Positions 20,189-31,852 of a DNA stretch of 64,000 nt are shown here, piece by piece. Within the stretch, counting starts at the first letter, position 1. Every line of letters starts with the position of its first letter. Source of the stretch: Tetragonia tetragonoides. Its lineage: Eukaryota > Streptophyta > Magnoliopsida > Caryophyllales > Aizoaceae. The notes under the pieces are model-generated. The model saw only the letters and a program-made list of their open reading frames with translations, had not been told where the DNA came from and ran no database searches. Position numbers and translations under genes: made by a program. The stretch covers positions 29,329,501 to 29,393,500 of the forward strand of contig CM076152.1 in assembly GCA_038025085.1 (NCBI GenBank), in the 5' to 3' direction.

Positions 20189-23100
20189 TCACACTATTAC
20201 AAGCATTGTTTCTTTCATTTGCCTTACCAACTTCTGCTGTAGGTCTTGTTTGGACATTGGCCAGACTTCTATAGTCCCCATCATGTGGACACCACCATCA
20301 AACCTATGTACAATGCATAACAAATTATCAATAACAGTCAGTTTTGATAACACAACACTATAACAGAATTGCCTTCTAATAACACTCTAAACATAACACT
20401 TTTAATAGAAGTGTTATGTTTCATGAGGGAGGGAAAAACGGCCCAAACAACTATAACGTGTTTAATAAAAGCGTTATTTATATGCATATCAAACACAACG
20501 CTGTTTTCTATAAGCGCTATAACGTACTGTACAATGACGCTCATGTGGCAAGCGTTATAAGGATCAGAACATGTATAATAACGCTTAATTAGAACCGCGT
20601 TATGATTTGATCTGATGAGAAGTATTCTACTTATTCTCATTTCGTCAATATACTCTTTTATTCGCTGAATCAGTTTCCTTTTTCTTTTCCTGGTGAGAAG
20701 TTACCACGCAACAGAGAACACACTCTCTCCTTCGCCGCTCTCTCTCTCTCTCCGTGCACTTCCTCTCTCAGTGTCGTCGATCAATTGCTCGGCCTTCAAC
20801 AGCCTCCAACAATTGACGCTCACTCTATCTATTGCGCGCAATCGATGTCTATCCGTCCACCAACCGCCTGTTCTCACTACGTCGCTGGCTAGGGTTTCGA
20901 ACCTAGGAGGTAAATTCTCTCTTTCATCCTCTGTCCATGGCTTTACTTGAATTTGACCTAATTAGCTAGACGATTCCGCTGCTCTAGGCTACTAGTTCGT
21001 GGTTGTTGGGTGGAATTGTAAACTTGTATGTAAGAATAATGTGAAATTGATGTTGTGAGCTTGTTAACTTCTGTTTTCTGGAATTTAATTTTCTTGAGAT
21101 TTAAAATGCCGATTAAATTTCGTTTAGGTTTGTAAATGAATTTCAAATGGTCATGTAGCTATACAATCCTATTACTGCCCAAATCTTCTTTTTTTTATTA
21201 GTCACGGTTTACCTAAGTTCGTTCTGTGCCAAATAACTTTGTGGAAGTGATTAAATTTGTTAGTAACAACCTTATGTATCTATGAGTTCCATAAAGTATT
21301 TGACAGTTTTGAGTTATTACTATGTGATCGTGCTGCATTTTGTTCTCTAATTCAGGTAACAATTCACCCAAATAGATTATTAAACAATTTGTTCACTTGC
21401 CACTTTTTATTTTGTATGAGCTCTGGGCATATGATTCAGTACTAGATCAATGTAGCTAGTAACATAGTGGAATTTGATTAGAATGTATGGATTAGATAAT
21501 CTGGCGTTTGGTGCAATTCATCCTGCTGGTTGTACCATCTATGTGCTAGAGATATGATTGCTCAGTTTAATAGTGAGATGTGCTGTTTGCTGGTGGTTTT
21601 GGTTTCACACATACTGTGTGTTATTAGCAAAAGTCAGTAAAATCCATATCGGAGCAGATCAATCCAAAAGTGCAACTGAAGCAGAACGTGACGTGAGTGA
21701 AGAAACTGATCAGTAAAATCCTTTCTTATAGCATATTCTCCGAAAGTTTTAGGTGCTAATATTTGCAGTTGTTATAATCTTTGCTGGAAAACCATAGTTA
21801 TGTAGTACTAGTAGCTTATTAGTATGCTTTCCTAAGCTGGTTTAATCCCAAGCAGTGTCTTGTGTTATTGTCTCTAGTTAGCTTTATGCAGTGTATTAAG
21901 AAGTCTTGCCTGTTTTCGTACTAGCTTTCTGAGCTTTCCGCTATGTAAAAGCTACTATTGCTGTTATTATACAAGTATACAGTTTACTCAGGCAGTCATT
22001 AGTCTTAATATTATCAAATCAGCAAACACAATTGCATTTTCAACATTCATTCAGTACTTAAAATGTACTGTAATAGATCAGAAGCCTCTTAACCAGCAGG
22101 CCATATGTACACATTGCCACTAACTAGCTGAACCACAACATTAATCTATTTTGAGGTTTGAAAACGAAGAGTCTTGTGAAAGAGACATTACCCAGGAAAT
22201 GGTGGTTTTGGTTTCACATAGCTTCTATTTGCTAACTTCCCCTTTTACTCCTTCATGTTATTAGCAAAAGTCACTATGTGATGTAGGCTGGTACTGCCCC
22301 CGTCGCTTACATTCCTGAAACAGTTGTTCCTGCTGTAAAGTGCTTTGAAGTGTTGTGAAGGGTTGCTATTGCTTCTGCACTATTGCTGGTGTTACTGCAG
22401 AGATTGTCCATGTGCTGGGAGTTGTTGGCTGCAGTTAGTTGCTGTTGTTCAAGGTCTTACTTGTTGATCTACAAACAACAGGTTTGCTGCAAGCTTAATT
22501 TTTTGTGTTTGTGTATTGGTTTTGTACTTTTGTATGAATGTTCAGAGCACTTGACTTAATATGGTACTAGAAAATTGATCTATATATATCTGTTACTTTC
22601 CCTTTTTGCATTTAAATTCTGTATATTTGCTTTAAGTGATTGATTGGGATTGTTAATTATATTTTTTTCCCTGATTAACCAATTGCAATCCTTATTATGG
22701 TAATCACTTGCGATTGTACCAGGCATCGTTTTGAAATTCAAGCCTTTCTAGTCTAGGGGTAAATTCCCTCTCTCATCCTCTCTCCATGTCTAGGGTTTTG
22801 AGCATTGAGATTGTTTAAATGCTTGAATTTGACCTAATTAATTAGACAAAAATCTTTAACTGGTTTGTGCCAAAGAACTTTGGAAGTGACTAAACTTGTT
22901 ACTAACAACCGTGTGTATCTGAGTCCCACAAAGTATGATAGTTTTGAGCTTTTACAATGTGGTATAGTGGTGCAGCCTGTACTCTAATTCAGGCTTCAGT
23001 TACTCAAAAGGATGATGAACCAATTGTTTTCCCAATGAGTATAGTACTTTAATTTGTTAATTCTTATACTTTTGGTGTCAATAGGAGAGTCTTTTGGAGT

Positions 23101-26100
23101 TTTCTGCCAAAATTGAGTGATCAACCTAAATGCATTAGTGGTTTATGTATGAAAACATATTCTGGGGTGGTGTAATAGATGATGATTGATAAGATATTGT
23201 TCATTTTTCTAACTCCTGATGGTACATCTATGTTGGTCTGATGCTGTTGTTGCTGCACTGCTGGTGCTGGTGTTGTTATTGTAGATTTTCCATGGGCTGC
23301 GGATTGTCTATGTGTTGCAGAGCGCTGCTGATGTTTAAGCTTCTTAACTTGTTGATCTGGGTTATTAATCTGCTGCTATTGCTGTTGCAATGTCAGTGTC
23401 GTTACTGTAGATTGCCCATGTGCTGCAGATTGTTCATGGGCTGCAGCTCGTTGCTGCTGTTTAAGGTTCTTGACTTCTTGTTTATCTAGGTTGTTGGTCT
23501 ACTTCTGTCTCAAGGTTGCTGCAAGCTTGATGCTTATGTTTTTCATAGTTTAGATACAGATGTATTTTTTTTTTTTTTTTTTAGTAAAAAGTTTGCACTT
23601 TATGTTTCGTGCCTTCCGTTGTGTACCTATAGAAATAATGATACCTTGAGATTTTGTATCAACTTCATTTGCAATGGAATTAATTGTTAACATGATGTTG
23701 GTTAGGTTTCAAATTTGAGCATTTGACAGGTTTATCTTAATGGTCCAGGAAATACAATACAATACAAAAAAAAAAGAAATTATCAAATAACGTTAGATAA
23801 AGCGTAATTTAGGCTAAAATTGCTCAAATTTGTATTATTATTATTTTTTTTTAAAAACAACTCAACCATAGCGCTTGTTGTAAAAGTGCTATGAACAATA
23901 TGCATATACATAACGTTTTTAATAGGAAAAACGCTATGCATAGTGATACATATATAGCGTTTTTCCAAAAAAGCGCTATTGTTGGGGAGTCATACATAAC
24001 GCTTTTTTTGGACAACCCTTTAATAACCCTAGCCTAGATAACGCTCAAAAGCGCTATGTATGTATCAAAAAAAGCGCTATAGTACACAATTTCTGTTGTA
24101 GTGCAACATGTTACATCCACATCTGCAAACTTATGAACTTACACATTTTTCTGTGTGAGCACATTCCCATTACACAGCGTCCACTTTGCCAAATCAACGT
24201 GAGCAACATATTTGGAAATCAACTTCTCTAAACAAATCATCTACAGGACGAATACCATATTAAATCCACTCATACAGTAAGCTAAACTAAACCTACCATA
24301 ATGTTCACTATAGTGGATAATCTAAATAAACAAGTTTCACTTTTAGAATTTTACATAATAATGCACTTCATATTACCGCATAATGAGGATCAAATATAAA
24401 TCGACCCCTCCCACTTCTGTGTTCATCGATATTCTTCATGTACGCCCAAACCATCACCACCTATTCAAACATAATAGAGCTCTTTGATTATCTACATTGC
24501 CATTAAGGACATAATTAAATGAAAATAATTTGTAAATTTCCTTACTTCACTATTGAGCCAATCGATACCCTTCGCTAATGACCGCAATTCACCTTTATCC
24601 AGATTATAAACCGGTGTATCGATCAATATCAACCTGCATGCCTTTCAAATTGTTAAAATCTGTCTAATTAGGATGTTTATTCTACTTACACTGAACAACA
24701 ATATACTTACTCTTTTGGAAAACGATCAATACAGGATATGAAACTAATAATCTTCCATTCACCGGGACCCGTACGTCGTCTTTTCGAAAGACGGTGACTT
24801 CTGTCTGTCCGACGTTTCCCTAATAGTAACTTCCGCTTCCTGTCTGGTTCCTTTGCATCACCATCAACACTTTTCCCATCCAAATTCTTCTGATCAACAT
24901 TTCCATTCCCACCAACAAAATCACCTTCAGTATCATCACCATCATTATCATTAACATCATTATCATCAACATTATTATCCTCAACATCACCATGATCAGC
25001 CACAATCTTTTCACCCCCAAAACCATCATCAACCACATCATTATCACTATCACTGTCATCACCACCACTCTTATCACCACCACTCTTATCACCACCAACA
25101 CCACCTCCACGACAACCAACACAAACATCACCACCACCACCATCACCAGCAACCACATCAATGTTAACACCATCTTCACCAACAACATTACCCCCACCAC
25201 TATTATCACCACCAGCATCACCACCACCTCCACCATCATCACCAATGACTTTACCCCCACCACCATAATCACCACCACCATAATCACCACCACCACCTCC
25301 ACCAGAATCACCACCACCATAATCATCACCAACACCATCAAAGTTATTATTTTTGGGGGGAGTAAAACAGGGACTGAAGGGGTCACGAAATTCTCCCTTG
25401 TATTCATTGGAGGAAGGAGGTGTCATCACCGGCAACGCGTCGTGTGATTTACTCTTTATCACCTTCTCATTCTCGGGAGTGAACAAATCATAATTTAAAT
25501 TTACAATATTCTCCTCACCAACAACTGTACGGGTTCTCCAATCAAATTGTACAGGAGAATTTGGTGTACCGCCAGTAGCTGGATGCGGTGTTGACTCTGA
25601 AGGTTCGAAATCACCTGCATCTTTCTCCTTTTCAAATGACTGTACAAACACAGAAGATTTCCCCTTCCCAAAACCACTCTTTGACCTGCATTTAACATCC
25701 TTCTTCTTTACTGCAGCTCCCTTACGAAAACGTAAATCACAAAGATCAACCTACATTCCAGTTATAGACATGCAGTTATATTCAACCCTAACCTAATTGA
25801 TCATATAACAGGGCTCTATTCAATAGTACTTTTGCAACCTTACTTTACACAACTCATACATAAAACTTAACACTTACAACATGAGCAACAGAAGGCCCAA
25901 TCAAAGTCTCATTGTACAACATTTCATTCACCTCCTTTGGATGCGGTTTTCCATACTTGAGCTTTGAAACATCCAACACCTACAGTTCAATCATGATTAT
26001 CCAAGTCATCAAACATGAAATCTTAGCTAACAAAACCTTGTAAACAACTTGAGATATAATTGATAACCTTTGCAGCACCAAATTCATGTGCATTTTTCCG

Positions 26101-27374
26101 ATCTTCCCTTATAGCCTCCTCCATGGATCGCAATGTCCACGAAGTAAGCCGCACTCTCCAAGCATTTTCAGTACCCCACCCAATAACCTTCATCCGCTCC
26201 AAACGATCCAAGTAAAATATCTACAACATTTTAAAGATTTTCAGTTCATATCACCGCAAACATATATAAGCAATATTTAACAATATTAAATAACTTACCA
26301 CTAATACTATCAAGCAACCTCCATAACCTCCTGGATATTCACTCACACTGCCAACTTCAACAGGACGCTTATGCACACTCTCCCTCATTTTCCTCTTTGC
26401 CAACAATAACTCATCTAACACAAAAGAAACAAAATCATACTTCTTACACGATCCTTTAACATTGAACGCCACCTTTATCATTCTAGGATTTAACATATTC
26501 TCCTGTGTGGGACACAAAAAACTTCCCGAAATATACACAAGGAAATGTACTTTAAACTCTTCAAATGACTTTTGCTTCCTAATCAAATCCAATAAAGCAA
26601 CAACAGATATAAAGCTCCTCTTAGCGTTCCCTTTAGAGATTCTCTCGTACATGTTCTTCAACCTGTCATAATTCACTTCATCCTTCATGTCATCGGACAA
26701 CTCTATATCTCCTTTAGGAATCCCTAGAATCCAAGCAACATCATTGGATTTTACCTCCAGCTTCAGACCTTTCCTAATTTCCAGTTTCCCCGTTCTGTCA
26801 TCTAATCTTTCCATCAGCCAATAACACAACTCCCTATCAAGCTTTAAGTTATCCATATTAAGAAATGACCCAAATCCCATTTCTCTCACCCAACTCTGTT
26901 GTTCATCAGACAACTTAAAACGAAGACGTGCCACTCTCTCAGGCACGCTCCTCATGTTTGGTACCTGCAAAATCATTTACAAATGTAAACAGTTTTGATA
27001 ATCTTTGGAGGTTATTAAACTTCATTTAGGGTACTACGCTAACTACTCATTACCTTTCTACGCTTAGATGAACACCCTTTAGCCCTACTTCGCTTCTTCT
27101 CTTTCAAAACACTTTCTTCTTCTTCATCATCTTCATTTGCATAGATTTCATCATCTTCATCAGATTCATCATCATCATCAACATTGGGTTGTTCATCATA
27201 GTTTTCTTCATCTTCATAACCCATTTCATCCTCTTCCATATTTTCCACCTCTTCCGAAATTCCCTTCCTCTTCCTAGTTCCCACTCTTTTGGGAACATCT
27301 TCAAAACAACTTTCATTCTCAACTTCTTCAAGTACTTTTTTGGACTTTCCTAATCTCCTCCTTGTCCTCATCAC
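20189..27374 (-). CDS. Ulp1/C48 peptidase-like gene, nine exons, about 890 aa, probably catalytically dead
   Basis: Minus-strand exons: 27374-27054, 26964-26299, 26220-26068, 25979-25878, 25750-24711, 24633-24546, 24460-24377, 24240-24143, 20303-20189. Every junction has GT..AG and a matching phase, and the frame is open throughout. Exon 1 is Lys/Arg-rich then very acidic. Exon 2 has LSDEQQSWVREMGFGSFLNM, a segment typical of plant Ulp1-associated transposon-type genes. Exon 5 is a Gly/Asp-rich low-complexity region (GGGDYGGGD repeats). Exons 6-9 correspond to the C48 fold: LILIDTPVYNLDKGELRSL, RGRFIFDP, and across the last junction TQKN then VFDGGVHMM. That last piece matches the QxNxxDCG active-site block with Gly in place of Cys. 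No exon with the HW..D block was found. C48 enzymes remove SUMO-type modifiers in the nucleus; this copy probably cannot. The last intron contains a CACTA element. Confidence 0.78.
20400..20610. repeat. Left subterminal repeats of the CACTA element
   Basis: Repeated, partly palindromic units such as aacacttttaatagaagtgttat, tttaataaaagcgttat, ataagcgctataacg and aagcgttataag. In CACTA elements such arrays bind the transposase. Confidence 0.75.
20640..23560 (+). other. Core of the CACTA element: transcript-like leader and duplicated blocks, no coding
   Basis: A pyrimidine-rich stretch (20715-20775), ctagggtttcg (20889-20899) and a GAGGTAAAT donor-like site (20907) look like the 5' UTR and first intron of a plant gene. 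A related block recurs at 22757-22993. A third set of TGC-rich blocks (about 22370-22500, 23240-23365, 23378-23530) also resemble each other. No long ORF with recognisable domains. Confidence 0.6.
23785..24085. repeat. Right subterminal repeats of the CACTA element
   Basis: At least six units of the kinds cataacgttttt, aaaacgctatg, aaaagcgctat occur in both orientations up to the terminal inverted repeat. The density is higher than at the left end. Confidence 0.78.
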
Positions 27375-28640
27375 CTTTAATCACTCACTAACAGGCTACA
27401 ATTTGTTCAAAAGTATTGTAATAGTACAGTTTTATGCACTATAATAGTACTGTTTTATGCACAAACAACTAGGTGTTCTATGCACAAACAAACTATTTAA
27501 CTACTACTACTTCTTTGCAAACCTGTAGTCCACAAAGCACACAAGTCCACAAACTACATGTTAAATAAATAACAGGGCTCTTATATTAAAAATTACTTCA
27601 TTGTAATCATTTGAATAACACTTCATTACTGACAATGCTGAACAAGTTTATGCATAAACAAATCAATTACATACTACAACTTCACAAACATGCAGTCCCC
27701 AAGTCACATGAACAATTGACAACTATATTATAAGTCACTATCATTCAACATAACATTTACTAACAAACGGAACTCAAGCTTAATTTATCATACAAAATTA
27801 AAGTACACAATTCGAGATTACACGTAGCATAATTGGACGATTCTTCCACATGCAAGCACTATAAATTGCTCTTCCATTCAAATTATACAAACTAAATCAC
27901 AATTTTAATTACTTACCTGTCAAATTCGAATGTAACAACGATTTCCCAGCTCCTCCTTAGTCGCACAATATCCAAATGTAACTCAACAAGCTCGAAATTC
28001 CCCCAATTTACTTCACATCCAGCTGCTAACCCTCAAAAATCGACTGAAAACTCACCTTTTCCTCAATTTCGTACCTCAACCAACTCAATTTCTTAAAAAT
28101 CAACTGTTACTATGCTCTGACATTTAGGGTTTCCAAATTCCAGAAACGCCTTCAAACAAGTTTTGCAGTTTTGGGGTTCCGATTCAAAAATTAATAGATA
28201 CAGATCAATTTAATTGCAGAAATTGTGTGGAATGTTCTTTGATTATGTCGAGATCGATAGAGATGTTCTTCGATTATATGGAGATCGAGAAAATCAGAGG
28301 TTCTTTGATTATGTGGAGATCGAGAGAGTGAGATGTTAGAGATTATGTGTGAGTGAGTGAGAGAGAGAGTTAAATGTTCTTTGAATTCAGTGTTTTAAGT
28401 TTATTGAAATTGTCCATGATTAAGGCTAATGAAATTGTTCATTATTAGTGTCTTAATAATTCTGTGTTTAAGTTCCCTAATTGTCCATGTCATTTCAGCA
28501 TGTGCCAAGGTATGAAGTGGCCACTTACCCCATGCCACTTAAGTGAAAGTCAATGCCACTTCATTTTGAGAATATGGTTTGACCCATATTCTGAGAATGC
28601 ATGAACAATTAGGGTAAAATGTTTTGCAAAAGATGTTTTA
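27375..28640. other. 5' region of the Ulp1-like gene
   Basis: AT-rich sequence with CT/GA-rich parts that on the minus strand look like a plant 5' UTR. It includes a threefold repeat (28232-28331). No other gene seen. Confidence 0.45.
28232..28331. repeat. Three tandem copies of a unit of about 35 bp
   Basis: The unit gttctttgattatgtggagatcgag occurs three times with small changes (starting near 28234, 28264 and 28299). It lies upstream of the Ulp1-like gene, possibly in its 5' UTR. Confidence 0.75.
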
Positions 28641-28679
28641 CCCTTTCTCTCATTTATGGTCGTTGAGTGTTGATATACT

Positions 28680-29056
28680 TGAGCATTCTTGAAGAACTAG
28701 TGAACCTTGTTTCTAATGGTTGGTTCACGGTTTGGTAAGTGCGTGAGTTAGCTTGTATTTCATTGTTATATTGTTGAGATAAGCACAATAGCTTGTCATC
28801 ATCAAAAAGGGGGAAATTTTTGAGTTTCGGTTTTAATGGATTGACAAACTATTGCACTTATCACATGTAAGCTAACAAAAGTGCAGGATTGGTTTTGAAT
28901 GATGTTGTGAACCCTGTTCCCACTTACCCTGGTTCTTCTGGTTGGTTCACAACAATGGTAAGTTAAGGTAAGCGCTTGAGTTAGTTTTGTACTCAATTTA
29001 ATTGGTATCTAGCTCAGATAAGCACACTAGCTTGTCATCATAAAAAAGGGGGAATT
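28680..29056 (+). mobile_element. Internal 3' tail of a Copia element, partly duplicated
   Basis: Two related blocks (about 28680-28815 and 28910-29052) each contain ggttggttcac, gataagcaca(a/c)tagcttgtcatcat and an A-rich/G-rich polypurine tract (28804-28813 and 29042-29052). The second tract lies directly before the LTR start. This wording is typical of the end of Sire/Maximus-type Copia elements (from memory). Confidence 0.65.
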
Positions 29057-30540
29057 TGTTGGGTTCCTAGTTTTGATGATAACAAACGTAGTGTCCTTGT
29101 CTTTGTGTAAACTAACAATGATGGTAGATTTACTTAAGGATTCAAGAAGTTGAAGCGCTTGATGCATAATTGCTCATGAAGATGCTTGAATCCTTTCAAG
29201 ACACGAAGACTATGTCTATAGTTGGTATTTCTATTATTAGTCTTCATGTACTATGCATTGAGTGTGTTATAGGTTGGATTCAAAGTGGTCTTGACAAGGG
29301 ACGAACATACACAAAGGTTGAAGTGCATAAGGTTCAAAGGGTACAGGGGAACAGTCTTGTGAACCATGTTCTCTATAACCAGCACTAGAGCTTGAAGGAA
29401 CCAAAGGGAAACAAACACTTTAGACCATGTTCCTTTTAGCTGTGTATCTGGACGAGTTTTGCATAATATCGTATTTATTATTTCTGTGAATATTTGTGTA
29501 TTATCTTTCTAGATATTCACACAAATATTCTTCTGGTGAAATATAAGTTGTTTTGCAAAATTAAGATATTGCAAAATCAATTTTACAGATTCGGAAAAAG
29601 ATTTTATTTTGGAAAAGATATTATCTTTTACTTTATGTCCAATGTATATTTGTTATGGAAAGTATTATCTTATAGAATATCTCTATTATCTTTTAGAGTT
29701 TATATTCTGATAATATAATTATATTAGCTGGCCTAAATCTTCTGTAAAATATGTTGGACGATTTCCATCTAGATTCAATAGTGTTTTATAAAGTAAAAGT
29801 GTTTTGCTTTATCTCAAACTCTAGGATATCTTTTTGGAGATATTATCTTTGGAAAGCGATTTTAATCTAGAAGGGAACTGAGCCTTCACCTCCCCTATAT
29901 AAGGTGGAGAATAGCTTTAGTTTACTTTATGCCTTGAGAGAGTTTTAACGTGCAAAAGAGTTTTCAAATCATATTCAAAACATTCAAGTCGTCCATACAA
30001 AACAGTCAAACATTACACTGTGAACAACCTTTGGACCCTGTTCCTTATAAGATCCGTTTGAGTCTTTCCTTTGCATACTCATTGCATAATAGGTTTTCAT
30101 TGTAGTCTTATTTGCTTATTAAAGAAGCGAGTCGTAAGGCAGTCATTATACTCAAAGAGATCTGTAATTACTCTAGCTTAGTAACGAGCGTAGAGTTTTC
30201 CTTCAAGTTAGTGTGTGACTTGGAAGGATTGACAACACATTAGTAACGGTGTGTGGTGTGTTAGGGTACTGTGCTGTATCCTGTTGTGGCTCTAGTAATA
30301 AGAGAAGTAGTGTGACAAAATCCAAAGTAACTGAGTCGTGGTTTTTACTCCTATTTAGCCTAGGAGGTTTTCCATTTGAAAAAAGCCTTGTGTTATTTAC
30401 TTTCCGTCTTTTGCTTTGTGTTTTGTTTACTGCATAGGAACAACGTCCACAACGTTGTTCTTACCATTATTGTTCTTAAGTCTCAAAAGTCTGTTTTATA
30501 GCGAAAAATAGGCGTCACTCTATTCACTCCCCTCTAGAGT
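29057..30540 (+). repeat. Copia LTR (3' LTR position), right end truncated
   Basis: It starts TGTTGGGTTCCTAGTTTTG directly after a polypurine tract. A TATA box TATATAAG (29896-29903) would start transcription inside it. The right part ends tctattcactcccctctaga, wording found near the 3' end of many plant Copia LTRs. There it runs into a minus-strand Ty3 pol fragment, so the last bases and any target duplication are lost. No Copia coding sequence remains in the window. Confidence 0.72.
29896..29903 (+). promoter_or_regulatory. TATA box of the Copia LTR
   Basis: ctcccctatataaggtgg within the LTR, followed about 45 bp later by tttactttatgccttgaga. It is a normal position for an LTR core promoter. 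Confidence 0.55.
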
Positions 30541-31757
30541 TCCTTAATGCACCCAAAGCCAATGACCTTGACTTGGAGGATTGATAGTAAGGCATATCGT
30601 CGACTTAAGGCATCAACCACCTTATTTTAAGTACCTGACTTATGCTTGAGAACTAAGTGAAAGGGTGATAGGAACTCGCTCCATTTAGCATGACGACGTT
30701 GGAGCTTCTGTTGACTATTGAGATGCTTTAGGGACTCATGAGATGTGTAAAGCACAAACTCTTTGCCTAACAAGTAGTGGCTCCAATGATCCAAGGCACG
30801 AACAATAGCATAAAACTCTTTCTCATAAGTTGAATACTTTCGCCGCGAATCATTGAGCTTTTCACTGAAAAAGGCAATAAGTTTATTTTCTTGGCTGAGA
30901 ACTGCGCCTATTCCAACTCCAGAAGCATCACAGTCAACTACGAAAACCTTATCAAAATCTGGCAAAGAAAGAATTAGTGCTCGCGTGATTACTTCTTTTA
31001 GTGTGTCAAAGCTTTGTTGGGCACTTGGTTTCCACTCGAACTTTTCCTTCTTTAATACCTCAGTGAGAGGAGCGGCAATGCTGCTAAAGTTCTTGACAAA
31101 CTGACGATAAAATGATGCGAGACCATGAAAGTTGCGAACATCATGAATTGATTGAGGGGTTGGCCAATTAGTGATAGCTTCTACTTTGCTAGGATCCATC
31201 TCAATCCCATTGCTTGAGACAATATAGCCAAGAAAAACCACTTTGTCCCTCAAGAAATGACATTTCTTGAGGTTTGCATACAACTTCTGTTCTCGAAGAA
31301 CTTAAAAAATTTGTTGAAGATGCTCCATGTGTTCTTCATAATTTCGACTGAATACCAGAATATCATCGAAATAAACGACGACAAATTTGCCAATGAAATG
31401 TCAAAATACCTGATTCATCAATCGTATAAAAGTGCTTGGGGCATTTGAAAGACCAAACGGCATGACCATCCATTCGTACAGTCCATCTCTTGTTTTGAAG
31501 GCAGTCTTCCACTCGTCTCCAGGTCACATCCGAATTTGATGATACCCACTTCGTAGATCAATCTTTGAAAACATAACAACATCATGCAATTGATCAAGTA
31601 GATCATCCAAGCGACAAATAGGGAAACGGTACTTGATTGTAATCTGGTTGACCGCACGACTATCAATGCACATGCGCCATGAGCCGTCCTTCTTTGGGAC
31701 AAGAAGTGCTGGAACTGCGCAAGGACTGACACTTTCGCGTACTAGTCCTTTTTCCAT
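30541..31757 (-). pseudogene. pol: Reverse transcriptase and RNase H of the truncated Ty3 element
   Basis: The RT begins [20 protein letters not shown], has [16 protein letters not shown] and [15 protein letters not shown], then the catalytic [12 protein letters not shown]. RNase H follows with VVDCDASGVGIGAVLS (catalytic Asp present) and RRKYSTYEKEFYAIV. In-frame stops: TGA 31401-31403 before HFIGKF, TAA 31303-31305 before VLREQK, TAA 30627-30629 before NKVVDALSRR. All fit C to T changes (CGA, CAA). A shift near 31520 separates the RT start from the palm. Similarity ends at about 30540 before the integrase. Confidence 0.87.
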
Positions 31758-31852
31758 GAGCTCAGTGACTTGTCGTTGTAACTCTTCATGTTCCTTTTAG
31801 TGACTGCGCCTATTCCATGAGCTCAATGACTTGTCGTTGACACTTTCGCGTC

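Larger units (their letters stand above)
20356..24103. mobile_element. Non-autonomous CACTA (En/Spm-type) element, 3748 bp
   Basis: The left end reads CACTATAACAGAA (20356-20368) and the right end is its inverted copy TTCTGTTGTAGTG (24091-24103), with one mismatch. A perfect 3-bp target duplication CAA flanks it (20353-20355 and 24104-24106). Both ends carry subterminal repeats of the ataacgctttt/aaaagcgctat kind, about 260-300 bp on each side. No transposase is encoded, so it depends on a partner element. It sits in the last intron of the minus-strand Ulp1-like gene. Confidence 0.92.

Noticed and set aside
20693..20950. An 85-codon ORF starting MRSYHATENTLS
   Set aside because: It lies in the pyrimidine-rich leader-like part of the CACTA element and has no domain.
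24820..25407. A 195-codon minus-strand ORF rich in Val and Met
   Set aside because: A shifted frame of the same Gly/Asp-rich exon, not a separate protein.
24992..25447. A 151-codon plus-strand ORF rich in Thr and Ile
   Set aside because: It is the complement of the Gly/Asp-rich exon of the minus-strand Ulp1-like gene, which has coherent splice sites.
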